The notes under the pieces were generated by a model that did no database searches, was not told where the DNA came from, and saw nothing but the letters and a program-made list of their open reading frames with translations. 64,000 bases of DNA from Austropuccinia psidii (taxonomy: Eukaryota; Basidiomycota; Pucciniomycetes; Pucciniales; Sphaerophragmiaceae), in assembly GCA_023105745.1 (NCBI GenBank), contig JALGQZ010000002.1, forward strand, positions 80,245,785 to 80,309,784, in the 5' to 3' direction. Position 1 is the stretch's first letter. The number at the start of each line of letters is the position of its first letter. The translations under genes were made by a program, and so were the position numbers. Positions 36,830 to 48,454 of this stretch are shown piece by piece.

Positions 36830-38736
36830 TGTGAGCCTTTGAGATATGACCACATATCCAAGAAGGTCACAGCAAAATTTCTGTAATAATTATACTTATA
36901 ATAATTATCTCAAGACTAGTAAAAATACCATAAATAAGTAAAAAATCTGAATTAACTCAGAATCTAATGATTAAACATGTGAGCTAAATTACACCATTAA
37001 ATTCCCCATGGTAAAATACACATATGTCATTTTTATGGCATATCTGAAAAGTCAATAATTACTGAAGTATAAGTAATAATACCTTAAAAAGGCATAAAAC
37101 CTTATTTGACTCAGGAACAAGTGAAACAGCATGTAAAATAAACTGTACCATTGAATTCTCCATAAATCTCCGCATATAAAACAATTATAAAGCTATTCTA
37201 TAAAGTCAATACTTAAGGAATTAAGCTGAACATATGCACTTTTTTGGTCAATGCATATATTCATGGTTTTTAGCTAATATCTCTTGAGATATACAAGATA
37301 GAGAGATACCCCAAAGATAAACTCACCATTTAATTACTTTTAAAACACAGACATGAACTTCATTTCACAATTTATAATCAAGGTTAAAGCTTTTATTGGA
37401 TTATTGAATAAAATCAATGGAGCTGATGACCACTTTGTTGTGAAAGTGGTCCAAACTTAAAAAAAGCACACAGTCAGATTCTACTAGTACATATGTAAAG
37501 AATGATGTAATTTGTATTCTAATATTCAACAAATAACCCCTTGAAATCATGGTTTGAAGTTTAAAATATTAAATTTCAACAGAAAAGATGAGTTACAAGA
37601 GAAATCATCAAAAATAGAGTTTTGATGATTTAATAAAATTCTCTTGAAGGTTAATAAGGCCATGCCAAGCTATGAGAATCTACTCTCAGAATAGCTGTAG
37701 CGCGTATAACTCAAAAGTTATTAATGATCAAACTTTAAGCTTAAATTTGATCATTTATGATCACTCACTGTAATCTTATTTTAAGCTTAACAGTCATATA
37801 AGTGATACAATTGGTGAAAACTATTATATTATGATTTTCACTAATAAAATCCACAAAGCTTAGGCTTCTGCCAAGCCTATGATGTCATCAAACTTGGAGT
37901 TATAGTGATAACTCTAAATAATGGCGTAATAATGAGATAAGATGGTTTGATCATGACGTAATCATCACTAAACGTTAAAATACTGATCATTTCCAGTGGA
38001 TACCATCAGTACACGTCTACTAGAAACCTACTGGACTTTAGAAGGGAGGTATCTACTATAAATAGAGCTCTTTTTACTCTATTTTCCCCTCAGACACATC
38101 AAAACATTAAAACAATTGAGTCAAAAGGTAAAATCTTTATTCTTTATATATAGATCTTTTATATTATTAAAGACCAAAGATAATATTGATTATAATCATT
38201 ATTTTTGACGTGATTACTACAATTTTTCTGCTTTTTGTTATAATCCTCTTAAAAATCTCAAATTCACATAAAATCAAGAAGATTTGTAATTTCTCTTATT
38301 TTCAATTGTAAATACAATTTAAATAAGTTGTATTTATATTATTTGGTGTAAAGCTATTCAATATTGAAATACTTAGTGTTGAAAGTAGGTTATTTTCTCT
38401 TTATTATTGCTTTTAATAATTCTTTAATTAATATAAATAGTATTTATATTGATTTAAAACTTTAATATTACTGATATTATTGTTATTGATTGTTTTTATT
38501 AATAAAGAACAATTCTTTATGCCTTTATTCCTTGTTTGTAGCAATAATGTAGTGCCTTCAAATATATTAATATATTTATTTATTATATTCCTATATTTAT
38601 TCAATAATATAATTATTTTTACACCTTAATTATAATAATTACTTTTATCTTATTTACTTTATTTATAAGTATATTCAGAGTACACTAAGTAAAATATAAG
38701 TAATTTTTACTTATTGTTTCATAGTCAAACCTTACA
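36830..38736 (+). repeat. 3' LTR, family V
   Basis: 1907 bp from tgtgagcctttgagatatgac to gtcaaaccttaca. TATA box tataaatag at 38057-38065 followed by agctctttttactc. Matches the solo LTR at 51257-53067 over its length. Confidence 0.9.
38057..38065 (+). promoter_or_regulatory. TATA box, family V LTR
   Basis: ctactataaatagagctc, conserved as tactataaatagatccc in the solo LTR at 52334-52342. A donor-like aaaag|gtaaaat follows about 70 bp downstream. Confidence 0.65.
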
Positions 38737-38901
38737 GGGTTGGACTTGTATATTTGGAAAGAGATGAGTTTCCTCTTTTTCTTTGATACATTTTGAGCTG
38801 GTTTGGCTCAGATTCATGTTTTGGTGGTATCTTGGCTCTACCATTGGTTCATGGTATTTGGCTGTCATGCTTGTGCTCTGGTTTCAAGTCACAGGCTGAC
38901 A
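38737..38901 (-). repeat. 5' end fragment of a family IV-like LTR, reverse
   Basis: Reverse complement of the first ~165 bp of the LTR at 40194 (sense start TGTCAGCCTGTGACTTGAAA). It is cut off at the family V LTR, which probably inserted into it. Its outer flank is aatag at 38902. Confidence 0.85.
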
Positions 38902-39150
38902 AATAGTAACAGTTATGAAACTACTAATGTGAATTTTGTTTTTTAATTCAAGTTCAATAATAATAATATGACTTTTCTTCTATTTAGAATAGTAGAATAT
39001 ATATATACAGATATATATATTAACTTGTTGAATATGAGTATCTGACTAATAGATTAATTTATAATATAGGCAGACCTTCTGTTAACTACAACTACTTATG
39101 AATAACTATTAATTTACTTTAATGAAAATAATAATTACTTGTAGACTAAC
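38902..39150. other. Unassigned AT-rich sequence between transposons
   Basis: Contains atatatatacagatatatatat and no open frame of note. It continues at 50736 once the family I solo LTR with its ctaac duplication is removed. No gene is recognised. Confidence 0.6.
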
Positions 39151-41121
39151 TGTGAGCCTTGAGGTATATTTTACCTACCCAAATAAGCCACAAATATCTT
39201 TAAAAATAAATTCTGAACTATGCATAACCCATAAGTCATTCATATATTCAAAATTCATCATTTTTTATTTCAGAAAAAATAAATCACTTTTTTGCAAGTA
39301 AATGCATGCATTTAAGGCATGATTTGCATGCTACACAAAATGTCACCTATGGTAACTCCATAGATTGAATAATATTAAAATAACTCTAAGAGGTGGTAAT
39401 ATGGAATATACTTCAATACCACATAAAGGAATTGTGAAAATATTTGTTTTTTCAATTTCATGCCAAAATAATGGGAATGTGAGAAATCCCATGTTACATA
39501 TACACTAAGAATAGTTTTATTCATTTTTGTGGTATTCCTACATACAGTTTTGATACACCCATAGTGGGTATCAGTCTTAAAGCCTGAATTTCTATTTTTG
39601 ATGTGAAAATAGCTAAGGGGGACAAAAGACATCAAAGAGAGCCAGGGTACCAAACTTCTGAGGCCTCTGAGGCGTGGATAGCTCTAAATCTTGGATCCAT
39701 GGCTGATCTTGGCCCAATTAGTATACCAAAACCTTTTGGGAACCTAGTTACCAAGTTAAAATCTCATTAAAACATAAGAAAATTGCAAATAAGCTACTAT
39801 TTTGATGTGGCAGAGAGGTAAAGAGCAACTTAGACTCCTGTAACCATGTCAATTCTTAATTATTTTCCATGGATAAACCCAAAAGATTAATTAAAGCCCT
39901 TTTTGGACTAGTATCCATTGATTTACCTCATAGCAACCTACTATATAGTGTCATTTGCAATTCTATGTAGAAATGAGGCAAAACCTTCACAAATTCATTA
40001 AAAATACAATTATTAATGAATCTTTCTAAAATTTTCAGTACCAATGGAGAACAGTATGGTCCATGATCAAACCAAAGAAATTACAGTTTCATAATTAAAG
40101 CTAAAATTTCTACTTACAGTCCATTTTTGATAATTCCACGTGAAATACTGAATCTTTAAAAATTCACAGAAAACAAAACCTGTGATGAAATTTTGTCAGC
40201 CTGTGACTCAAAACCAGAGCACAAGCATGACAGCCAAAATACCATAAACCAATGGTATAGCCAAAATACCACCAAAACATGGAGCTGAGCCAAATTAGCT
40301 CAAAAGTTATCAAAAGAAAGAGGAAACTCACCTCTTCCTGAAAATATAAGTCCCATCACCATAGGACAAGAAATAACAAAGTTATTCCTGCTCAAAGTTA
40401 TTGCTGAGCATAAACCTTAATTTTCACCTCTCATCTAAAATCTAGAAGGAGAGGCTTAACCCCATCAAATGGGTACTCAAAATGAAGCTCTAAGCCAGGG
40501 CTATCTAATGGTACCATCCAAACTGAGCTAGCACCATTATTACTTGAGTTATGGTCAAATTCAGACCAAATAAGGGTGAACAAAACATTCACCTCTCATC
40601 TAACTTTTACAGTTTTAGTGTGAGATACCTGAAGTGGGGTCTTTTTGGAAAGAGCACAATCAGGGCTATCTGATGGTGCCATCCATTTCCTCATAACTCA
40701 ACTACAACAGAAGTTATTGGCCAAACAAGCTTAATACAGTTTTTGACCAGACCACACCAATGTACAAAAATACTTGTACATGGGATAACTTTGTCATATT
40801 TAATGATAACCATGTCAAGTTGGGTACCATTGTGTAGCGCTCATACAGAGCTATTCAATGAACCAACTTTGAGCTTTATATCTCAAAAAATGACAGAGTT
40901 ATGACCATTTTAAGGTCATAATCCCACCTGCTGTCAGATACAGCCTTACCATGGGATAATATTCCATAACCATGAATATGAGGTGTCAAATAGACAAAGA
41001 ATCATGCTTTTACTTCAATACCTCATATGTCAGTCAATACTGGGGTCCCATACAGTTTCTGTACAGCATTCTACGCGTCATACACGTCAGAATCAGGCTG
41101 TGAGGTCCCCAGATGAATTTT

Positions 41122-41274
41122 CACCCTGTATTGGTGAAAACTGCCCAGATGTGGTTTCAAAACCACATCTGAGCCCAATACAGGGTATACAGGCTGTTTG
41201 CAAACCACAAGCCTGTCATGGAGAGTGAAAAATCTTCACTTCCTCTACGTGGAAAGGTCTGGCAGCCTTTCCAC
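41122..41274 (+). other. Three inverted repeats in the LTR upstream of the promoter
   Basis: First, 41122-41185: an outer 12-bp stem accctgtattgg/ccaatacagggt encloses a perfect 12-bp stem cagatgtggttt/aaaccacatctg with a 2-base loop. Second, 41188-41215: acaggct/agcctgt enclosing gtttgcaaac. Third, 41249-41274: gtggaaagg/cctttccac. All recur in the 3' LTR. Confidence 0.8.
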
Positions 41275-41285
41275 CTCAATTTCAG

Positions 41286-41294
41286 GATAAAAGG
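41286..41294 (+). promoter_or_regulatory. TATA-like box, family IV LTR
   Basis: gataaaagg, repeated at 49549-49557 in the 3' LTR and present in altered form in the diverged LTR near 33390. Confidence 0.5.
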
Positions 41295-41621
41295 AGGGCT
41301 TTTCACTGCCAAAACCCTTTCCTCATCCTGCTCTTGAATAACCTACGTAGTAAACTGTCAAGAACAGTTTTACTCTTGGTTAAATCATCAGGTATAATTA
41401 TAATCTTTAATTATTGTAGACTTTATTATTGTAATCCAACAGATAAAGCCTGCACCCAGGGTTCTCAATAGCGCTCACCACCACTATTTCTCAATAGTAG
41501 AACCCTTTTATCTCATTATAAACTCTTATAAATCTTTTTTAAATCATTTTTTGCCGTGTCACATACACAGTTAAAGTTGTAATTAGCCTAGTTATACCTT
41601 TATCATAGTATCATCCTGACA

Positions 41622-41640
41622 TTTTGGGGGCCTGGCCGTG
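41622..41640 (+). other. Primer-binding site, family IV
   Basis: ttttgggggcctggccgtg directly after the LTR end; an 18-base match to the family I site at 57583-57600 although the LTRs differ. The primer tRNA was not identified. Confidence 0.7.
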
Positions 41641-41666
41641 TTTTTTTGACTTTTTTGGACCTTACA

Positions 41667-43285
41667 AGTAAGTCTTTTCTCCTTTTTATGACTTATTAAC
41701 ACATTGTTTTATCCTTTTTTAGGCGTAATTTCTGTTTAAAAATATATATTTTATATATTTTTACCTTTTTTTTACACATACTCATATTATAAGAGTATTT
41801 TTACGTGGTTAACACCCACAGTAATTTATTATTTTTGGCGTGTTTTGCATATAAAAACACATAAGCCACCAATAAAGTCCTGTATTCTTGACTGAATAAG
41901 GACACCTCTGACTGAAAAACCATCACTTGAGGCGTGGTCAAGTGTATTGTTAATTCAATAACACTTGTATATAAACCACTTTCACAGAATACACTTGCAA
42001 ACCACAAGTGTATCCGAGGGATACTGACACACAAACAGTGTGACAGGACACCATAAGCTGTATTTTTGACGTGAAATTGTTAATTCAATCACACTGTCAT
42101 TATACAAGGGCATACTGTAATAATATACAAGCCCAGAGGCCATTCTTAGACGTGCAAAACCAGCCTTTTAAGAAGTCTGAACTGACATAAGCCCTCTTTT
42201 TCCTGTTTTGATTCAGTGGAAGAAAACTACATCCCACTTGAAACCCAGTCACAGGCCAACACACCAGTGACACCCTCAGAACCAGAGGGCAGCAAGGGTA
42301 AAGGAAAAAGGCTTAGTGAAGGCCTCATTACAGCCAAGAAGTGGACACCAATAGCCACTCAGAGGAGTAGAAAACCACGAAACTCTGCTTCAATACAAGG
42401 TAAACCAACCTTAACCACTTGTACAGGGAAGATTACAATTATTAACCCAGTTGTAACCTCCAAAGGCAAGCTGCCCAAATCAGCAGATAACAAATTTGTA
42501 CAAGGCACAGTCAAAGGTAAATACCCTAAGAACATAAAGTTTTTGACTGCTTGCAAACACTGATATGTCCCCTGCATACCTCAGAGACCTTGGCTTCCAA
42601 AGGAACCAGCCAGAGGATAGAGCAGGAATGTCTAGAACCAGAAGACCTGAAAGAAGACACATTGGACACAGTGGTGGATGGCAAAACAATGAGGGAGATA
42701 ATATCAACCTTGCCATTCACACTCCAATTCAACAGAAACCTCAAACCAGAGGACTGGAAGGATATGGATCAAGTTCTTCAAATCCACCAACTCCTCAAAG
42801 ATTTGTTTCAATGGAGCATGGACAACAAGAGGTTCAACCTAGCAACTCACTGGGCAGAACTGGGATCAATTTGCCAGAAGATCTGTCTCAAAGAGATAGA
42901 CTTCAAAGACCTTATGGTAATCACCAAGGGTTGGAATCCTACCAGGCAGCACAGACTCCTGGAGGCAAGGGCACAGAGGATAAGGGAGAATCAAGCCACT
43001 ATCCAAGCTATAGAAGAACAGTTAACCCAGACAGGGCCTACTCAGATTCCTTCAGGTTCACAAGGAGCAAGCCAAATCAGCTCTCCAGTGGCTTCACACC
43101 ATTCAGAAACCAGCAGATCAGTGGCCAAGAGTCACCATTCTTCACAATTCCAGGAAGTTTCCAGGAGAAGACAAGGCAAAAAGGGCAAGAACAAAGCCTC
43201 CTTCAACCAGAGGAGGAAAGAGTCAGACCCCATGATCCAGAAGCTGTTAGATTTGGTAAAAGAAGTACACAAGAACCAGAAGTAG
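41667..43285 (+). CDS. ORF1 (spliced), family IV, unknown function
   Basis: Predicted exons: A at 41667, 42217-42516 and 42585-43285. The lengths sum to 1002 bases (333 residues plus stop), exactly in frame. Residues 1-100 are polar and rich in Thr, Ser and Lys. Residues ~125-250 form a helical domain (LPFTLQFNRNLKPEDW ... GWNPTRQHRLLEARAQRIRE) that resembles the equivalent part of family I ORF1 (GGWSPLSCKYKVKKIKNWLK). The C-terminus is Ser/Gln-rich, then basic (SRRRQGKKGKNKASFNQRR), and ends with a helix MIQKLLDLVKEVHK. No known domain was recognised. The basic region hints at RNA binding (inference). The frame has no AUG of its own at the start: it opens at AG|TG after the acceptor. The overlapping 42565-43347 frame is a shadow. 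Confidence 0.72.
41668..42216 (+). other. Predicted leader intron joining the ORF1 start codon
   Basis: Donor ttacaa|gtaagt and acceptor with branch-like actgac, a pyrimidine run and gattcag|tg. Splicing (549 bp removed) would bring the exon-final A at 41667 next to TG at 42217, making an ATG in the context ACA-ATG-G. Inside it are two hairpins (around 41942-41968 and perfect acacttg/caagtgt at 41991-42011). Confidence 0.68.
42517..42584 (+). other. Predicted phase-1 intron in family IV ORF1 (68 bp)
   Basis: gtaaataccc donor, branch-like cactgat, acceptor catacctcag. Without removal the frame stops at 42561-42563; with removal it continues for 233 residues. Confidence 0.75.
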
Positions 43286-43401
43286 TTGTAAACCACTCTA
43301 GAATCAGTAGTCCTAGTAATAGAAACATTACCCCCACTCAGACTTAAAATAACATTATCACATCTGAGAGTAACATCAACAGTGACACACTGTGGTTACA
43401 A

Positions 43402-46023
43402 ATGTCCCAATATGCTGAGCAATCTGCAAAGCAGGCTACAGAATTTGCAGCTGCCCAAGAGAGGATGAGAAAAACTCAAGCCTCATTGGAGCAGATAGTT
43501 AAAAAACTTCAGGAAGGATATGCTCAACTGAGCAAAGCCTCTGAAGAAACCAACAAGAGACTGAATCAAGTCTCTGAAGAACAACACCATAGTAGCAGGG
43601 ACAGGGAGTGTCTGAACCAAGACATCAACAAATTGTTTGATGCCTACCATAGCTTAAAGCCCCAACCACAATGCCAAGCTATGGAGAATCCATATCAACC
43701 AGATGACATCAAACCAGATGCCATGTTGTTGAATAAGGCAAGATCTCCATCACAATACCAGGATGGATATGGCATGTCTTATTCAGAGAAGGAAGCCTTG
43801 AAACAGCTTCCTGAGGCCTCAAGCTGGCCCAAATTCTCTGGATCAGGAGAATATGATCATATGGAACTCATAGATTATATTGATGGACTCTTCATTGATG
43901 TACCAAGCATACCAGATTACTGGATTACTGCTAGACTGAATACTGCATTTAAAGGTCATGCAAGTATATGGTACACTGAAATGAAAGAAATCCATGGCAG
44001 AAGAAATTGGCCATGGTGGAAGAGTCAAATAATCCAAAAGTACAGTAATGGAACTTGGATATGGCAAAAGACCATTTCATTTGAAAATGACAAATACTCT
44101 GTGGACAAAGATCCATATGAGTGGTGTCTTAGACAGTCTAAAAGACTTAAAGCCATTGATCCTCAAATGAACATTCAAATGAGGAATCATAAACTTCTGA
44201 CACAACTGCCAGGAGAACTAGAGCATGCAGTAAAGTGCAGATGCAACCAAAATTGCACTCTAGATGATATAGCCAATACCTTACAAGACATAAGGAAAAG
44301 GACTAATATAGGGAAATTCACCCCATACAGAAGCAATAGTTTCAAAGAGAAACAACCTTTCAGGGTAGAGTTTAAAGACAAACCCAGAGAAAGAGTGGCA
44401 GAAGTGGCAAAGAAGAAGAATTCTTGTCACAATTGTGGTTCAACAGACCACTATGCCAACAACTGTCCAAAAACAAAGAAGAAAGTCTATGCTATAGAAA
44501 AAGTCCCCAAAGAAGAACCTCCAACAGAGGATTCTGAATCAGACTCTATGGGTGATGCCATCAGAGAACCATCTGATGAGGATCAAGACCCAAGAGAGGA
44601 ATTTCTAGTGGAATACCAAGAGGAAACCCCACTAGAAATCCAGGATATACAGTTGGAAGCAGGCATGCCACAAGACACTGCCAACAAGAACTTGTGTAAA
44701 CACACACAAGATGCACAAAAATTCCTGGTTACACCAACCAAAGGAATGGCATATATACATGGAACAGCCACAAAAATGACTGTATGCATTGACAATTCTC
44801 AGCACCCACTGATCATTGACAGTGGAGCACACTGCTCCATAGTGGCCAGAAATTATCTGGATAACCATTTCCCAAACTGGGAAAAAGAACTCTTGCCCAC
44901 CAGGGCAAAGAACTTTAAGAGTGCATCTGGAAAGATGACCTCTATTGGGACAATTATCAAAGAGATAATTATACCCCACAGAAAAGGTAATATTAGACTC
45001 AACCCAGAGTTTGTAGTGCTTGAAGATGCCCACATCCAAGGGTTTTTACTGGGAACAGATTACCAGAGGATGTATGGCATAGATATTTACAATAGTAAAA
45101 ATAGGCATATTACCATTGGTACTAACAAGGAAAAGAAATTTTCTCTTGATATATACCAGATATCTTCTCAGGACCCACTGGAAGAACTTCTGAGAGAATT
45201 CAGAGAGGGACAGTTTAGCACTACCCTCACCAGTAAACAAAAGCTAAGTTTACTGAAGATGCTGAGGAAAAATAGACCAGCATTTGCCATTGGTGAAGAA
45301 CCATTAGGCAAGATCAAAGGCCATGATATAGAACTATATCTGGATGTAGAAAGGCCTTATCCACCCATGTTAAGGAGACCTCCTTACCCAGCAAGTCTGG
45401 AGACCAGGAAAGAGATTGAGAAACATATCAATGAACTCCTGGACATGGATGTCATTAGGAAGATTGGACATAATGAAATAGTGGAAATCACCACTCCTGT
45501 CCTAATCACCTGGCATGATGGTAAGTCTAGACTGTGTGGAGACTTCAGAGCCCTGAACAACTACACAAAAGCAGACAGGTATCCTATACCAAGGATACCT
45601 CATGCCTTGGATAAATTGGCCAAAGCCAAATACATAACCAAGATGGATTGTATGAAGGGCTTCCACCAAAATGGAGTTAAACCAAACTCCATGAAATTAC
45701 TCAGAATTATATGCCATATGGGCATATATGAGTACACCAGGATGCCATTTGGCATCAAGAATGCACCAGCCCACTTCCAAAGGATGATGGACACCATATT
45801 TCAAGAAGAAATAATGGAAGGCTGGATGGTAGTATACATTGATGATATCATTATATACTCAGAGACATGGGAAGACCATGTACAATACATAGACAGAGTA
45901 CTAAGCAAATGTACACCCATCAATCTGAAAATTTCACTCAAAAAGTGTAATTTTGGCCAACAAGAGCTACTAGCTCTAGGACACAAAGTCTCAGGCCTTT
46001 GTCTGACAATTGACCAGAAGTAG
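43402..46023 (+). CDS. ORF2 gag-protease-RT, family IV
   Basis: 873 residues in one frame, with no gag/pol frameshift. Residues ~1-85 form a coiled coil ([19 protein letters not shown]). Residues ~130-310 are a Retrotrans_gag capsid ([20 protein letters not shown]). The CCHC knuckle [14 protein letters not shown] is at ~342-355 and the aspartic protease [12 protein letters not shown] at ~468-480. RT runs from ~688, with [21 protein letters not shown] and the catalytic YIDDI at ~812-816, all intact. The start was chosen as the first ATG after the in-frame stop at 43345; it lies 116 bp past the ORF1 stop. The frame ends early because a ~4-base loss (cag-aa-gta, against aaa-aac-aaa-gta in family I) shifts it near 46018. 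Confidence 0.93.
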   Translation: MSQYAEQSAKQATEFAAAQERMRKTQASLEQIVKKLQEGYAQLSKASEETNKRLNQVSEEQHHSSRDRECLNQDINKLFDAYHSLKPQPQCQAMENPYQPDDIKPDAMLLNKARSPSQYQDGYGMSYSEKEALKQLPEASSWPKFSGSGEYDHMELIDYIDGLFIDVPSIPDYWITARLNTAFKGHASIWYTEMKEIHGRRNWPWWKSQIIQKYSNGTWIWQKTISFENDKYSVDKDPYEWCLRQSKRLKAIDPQMNIQMRNHKLLTQLPGELEHAVKCRCNQNCTLDDIANTLQDIRKRTNIGKFTPYRSNSFKEKQPFRVEFKDKPRERVAEVAKKKNSCHNCGSTDHYANNCPKTKKKVYAIEKVPKEEPPTEDSESDSMGDAIREPSDEDQDPREEFLVEYQEETPLEIQDIQLEAGMPQDTANKNLCKHTQDAQKFLVTPTKGMAYIHGTATKMTVCIDNSQHPLIIDSGAHCSIVARNYLDNHFPNWEKELLPTRAKNFKSASGKMTSIGTIIKEIIIPHRKGNIRLNPEFVVLEDAHIQGFLLGTDYQRMYGIDIYNSKNRHITIGTNKEKKFSLDIYQISSQDPLEELLREFREGQFSTTLTSKQKLSLLKMLRKNRPAFAIGEEPLGKIKGHDIELYLDVERPYPPMLRRPPYPASLETRKEIEKHINELLDMDVIRKIGHNEIVEITTPVLITWHDGKSRLCGDFRALNNYTKADRYPIPRIPHALDKLAKAKYITKMDCMKGFHQNGVKPNSMKLLRIICHMGIYEYTRMPFGIKNAPAHFQRMMDTIFQEEIMEGWMVVYIDDIIIYSETWEDHVQYIDRVLSKCTPINLKISLKKCNFGQQELLALGHKVSGLCLTIDQK

Positions 46024-46649
46024 CAGCAGTACTGCAAAAGCCAGTACCAAAGAACATCAAAGAGATGCAATCTTTCCTTGGATTTGCTAGCTACTATAGA
46101 AACCATATCAAAAACTTTGCCCACATAACCAGTAGTTTATACAAGTTATGCTCAAAGGATGTAGTTTTTGAAATAACCAAGGAAAGGAGGGATGCATATG
46201 AGAGGATCAAATATGAACTCACTAATGCACCTGTGCTCATCTTGCCTGACTTTGAACTACCATTCAAATTATATATAGATGCAGCATGCAGTCAAGGCTT
46301 GGGAGCAGCCCTTCACCAAAGACAAATTGTGGATGGTGAACCTAGAGAAGGGGTAATATGTTACATCTCCAGGCAGCTGAAAGATTCAGAAGCCAGGTAT
46401 GGGGCCACCCAGACAGAATGTTTATGTCTAGTCTGGGCTCTAGAAAAACTCCATTACTATTTGGAGGGTGCAGTCTTTGAAGTCTACATAGACTGCACAG
46501 CCTTGAAGTCTTTACTAAACATGAAGACTACTAATAGACACATGCTGAGATGGCAAATAGCCATCCAGGAGTATAGAGGGAACATGACCATCATATACAA
46601 GGAAGGTAAAAGCCATACCAATGCAGATGGCCTTAGCAGATGGCCTTAG
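46020..46649 (+). pseudogene. RT connection and RNase H, family IV (frameshifted segment)
   Basis: Continues ORF2 after the 4-base deletion: [16 protein letters not shown], then RNase [37 protein letters not shown] (its Glu) and [11 protein letters not shown] (its Asp), and the end motif [10 protein letters not shown] 14-base tandem duplication (gcagatggccttag twice, about 46622-46649) shifts the frame again. Apart from these two lesions the domain looks complete. Confidence 0.9.
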
Positions 46650-48429
46650 CAGATGGCCACTGGATAATGTCAAAAGCAATCCAGCTTATGACCCTGAAGT
46701 TGCTGAAAAAATTCCTATCCATTTTATGGAAATAGATAGGAAGAAGAACTTCAGATTCTCTGAATGGGCACCAGGGAGTGGTACCCTTGACAGTGGAAAC
46801 ACTGATTCAGAAGGGACAGAAACCCCCATACTGGGGATAAGTTCCTCAGAACTGCACAATGAATTCTTCAATGCAGTACTGAAATCTTATGCTAAACACA
46901 AACAGTGTAGCATACTACTCCAACTCCTTCAACAAAAATACAGGAGCCCAGAACTGGAAATCCAGATGGAGGAACCCTGGTTGAGGGCCTATAAGGACAA
47001 TAAATTCTTCCTTATAGATGGCCTGATTTATCACAGAGACAAGCACACCAGTGCACTCACAGTGATAGACAGAGACCACATCTATTTAATCCTGCAGGAA
47101 TGCCATGACTGCCCCTACATGGGACACATGAGTGAGGACAGGACTAAGGAGAGGGTAGCAAGCACAGCTTGGTGGCCCAAGTGGGAGCAAGAGTTGAGTG
47201 AATACATCAACACTTGTGAAAGATTCCAAAAGGCAAATAGAAAACATGGTAAGAAATATGGGTTGCTTCAACACATAGAAGAACCCAAACACCCATGGGA
47301 AACCATCAACATGGACTGGGTCACAGGACTTGTCCCAGGAGGCAAAGAAAACTACAATGCCTGCTTAATCATAGTTGATAGGTTCAGCAAGAGCATGAGG
47401 TGTCTACCATGTCACAAAGAGGACACAGCCATGGATACTGCCCTGTTATTTTGGAATAACATCATATCCACCTGTGGAGTCCCTAAGATCATAATTAGTG
47501 ACAGGGACCCAAAATTTACATCTGAATTTTGGACCAATTTATATGACATGCTTGGCACCAAGCTTGCTTTTTCCACAGCTTACCATCCACAAACAGATGG
47601 CCTAGCTGAGAGGATGATCCAAACAATGGAGGACATCCTCAGGAGGTTCTGTGCCTATGGCATGGAATACAAGGACCATGAGGGATATACCCATGATTGG
47701 GTCACCCTCTTACCAGCAGTCCAACTGGCTTATAATACAAGCCAGCACTCTACCACAGGAAAAACACCTGCACTGGTAGAGAAAGGGTGGAATCCCCTGT
47801 TACCTGTGGATCACCTGAAGAAAAATCTTCTGACAATCCACCCCACAGCCAAAGACTTCCATGATATGTGGAAGAAAGCCTTTGATACTGCAGCCAAATG
47901 CATAGCTGAGGCCAAAGAGTATAACAAGCAGAGGTGGGACAAATCACATATGGAACCTGACTTCAAGGAAGGGGACCAGGTGTTAGTGTCTACACTGAAC
48001 TTTAACAATCTCAAAGGACCTAAGAAAATGAGAGACTCATTTGTAGGGCCCTTCACTATCATTAAGTTGATAGGGAAGAATGCAGTAGAGGTCAAGCTCA
48101 CTGAGGAGTTTTCTAGGAAACACCCAGTCTTTCCAGTGAGCCTGGTCAAACCATACTTCCAGACAGAGGAGGATAAATTCCCCTTCAGGAAGAAAAATAT
48201 CACTCCGACAGAAATAGTGGAAGTAGAAGACTCTCCTGGACCTATGAGTAAAATCATCAGGGCCAGAAAAATCAGACTTAATGGAAAGGACCAAAGACAA
48301 TACCTAGTCAGATTCAAAAACCAGACAGCTGATAAAGACAAATGGTTGGCAGAGGATGCCATACCAGATGGGAACCTTCATTTAAGGAGATTCAGAGCCT
48401 CTAGGAGGACTGAACAGTCTAATCAATGA
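46640..48429 (+). CDS. Integrase with chromodomain-like C-terminus, family IV
   Basis: About 590 residues to TGA 48427-48429. The zinc domain begins [16 protein letters not shown], but the Cys pair reads CERF where relatives have CDRC, so one zinc ligand is Phe. The DDE core is intact: [25 protein letters not shown] and [17 protein letters not shown]-type module follows ([20 protein letters not shown] ... [12 protein letters not shown]). The tail ([20 protein letters not shown], then KWLAEDAIP) looks like a divergent chromodomain. In the parent element it would be part of ORF2; here it starts downstream of the duplication frameshift. It inserts cDNA into chromatin in active relatives. Confidence 0.9.
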
Positions 48430-48442
48430 TGAGCCTTTTTTT

Positions 48443-48454
48443 AGAGGGAGGGTA
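48443..48454 (+). other. Polypurine tract, family IV
   Basis: agagggagggta adjoining the 3' LTR start tgtcagcc. Confidence 0.8.

Larger units (their letters stand above)
33720..38736 (+). mobile_element. Family V element fragment (RT to 3' LTR)
   Basis: The coding region starts mid-way before RT, abutting the family IV-like LTR, and continues to a 3' LTR at 36830-38736 preceded by ggtggtagtgaa. Gag, protease and the 5' LTR are absent. It ends inside a reverse family IV-like LTR piece. The proteins are clearly related to family I but the LTR is a different sequence. Confidence 0.85.
40194..41621 (+). repeat. 5' LTR, family IV
   Basis: 1428 bp, tgtcagcctgtgactc to atcatcctgaca. Three strong hairpins lie between 41122 and 41274, directly upstream of a TATA-like gataaaagg at 41286. 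Confidence 0.95.

Noticed and set aside
38902..39150. A host gene in the islands between transposons
   Set aside because: No open frame, splice pattern or recognisable protein was seen in any of the three islands.
42565..43347. 260-codon frame overlapping ORF1 of the family IV element
   Set aside because: It is the alternate frame of exon 3. The family I counterpart supports the other frame, and its composition lacks the conserved helix and basic region.
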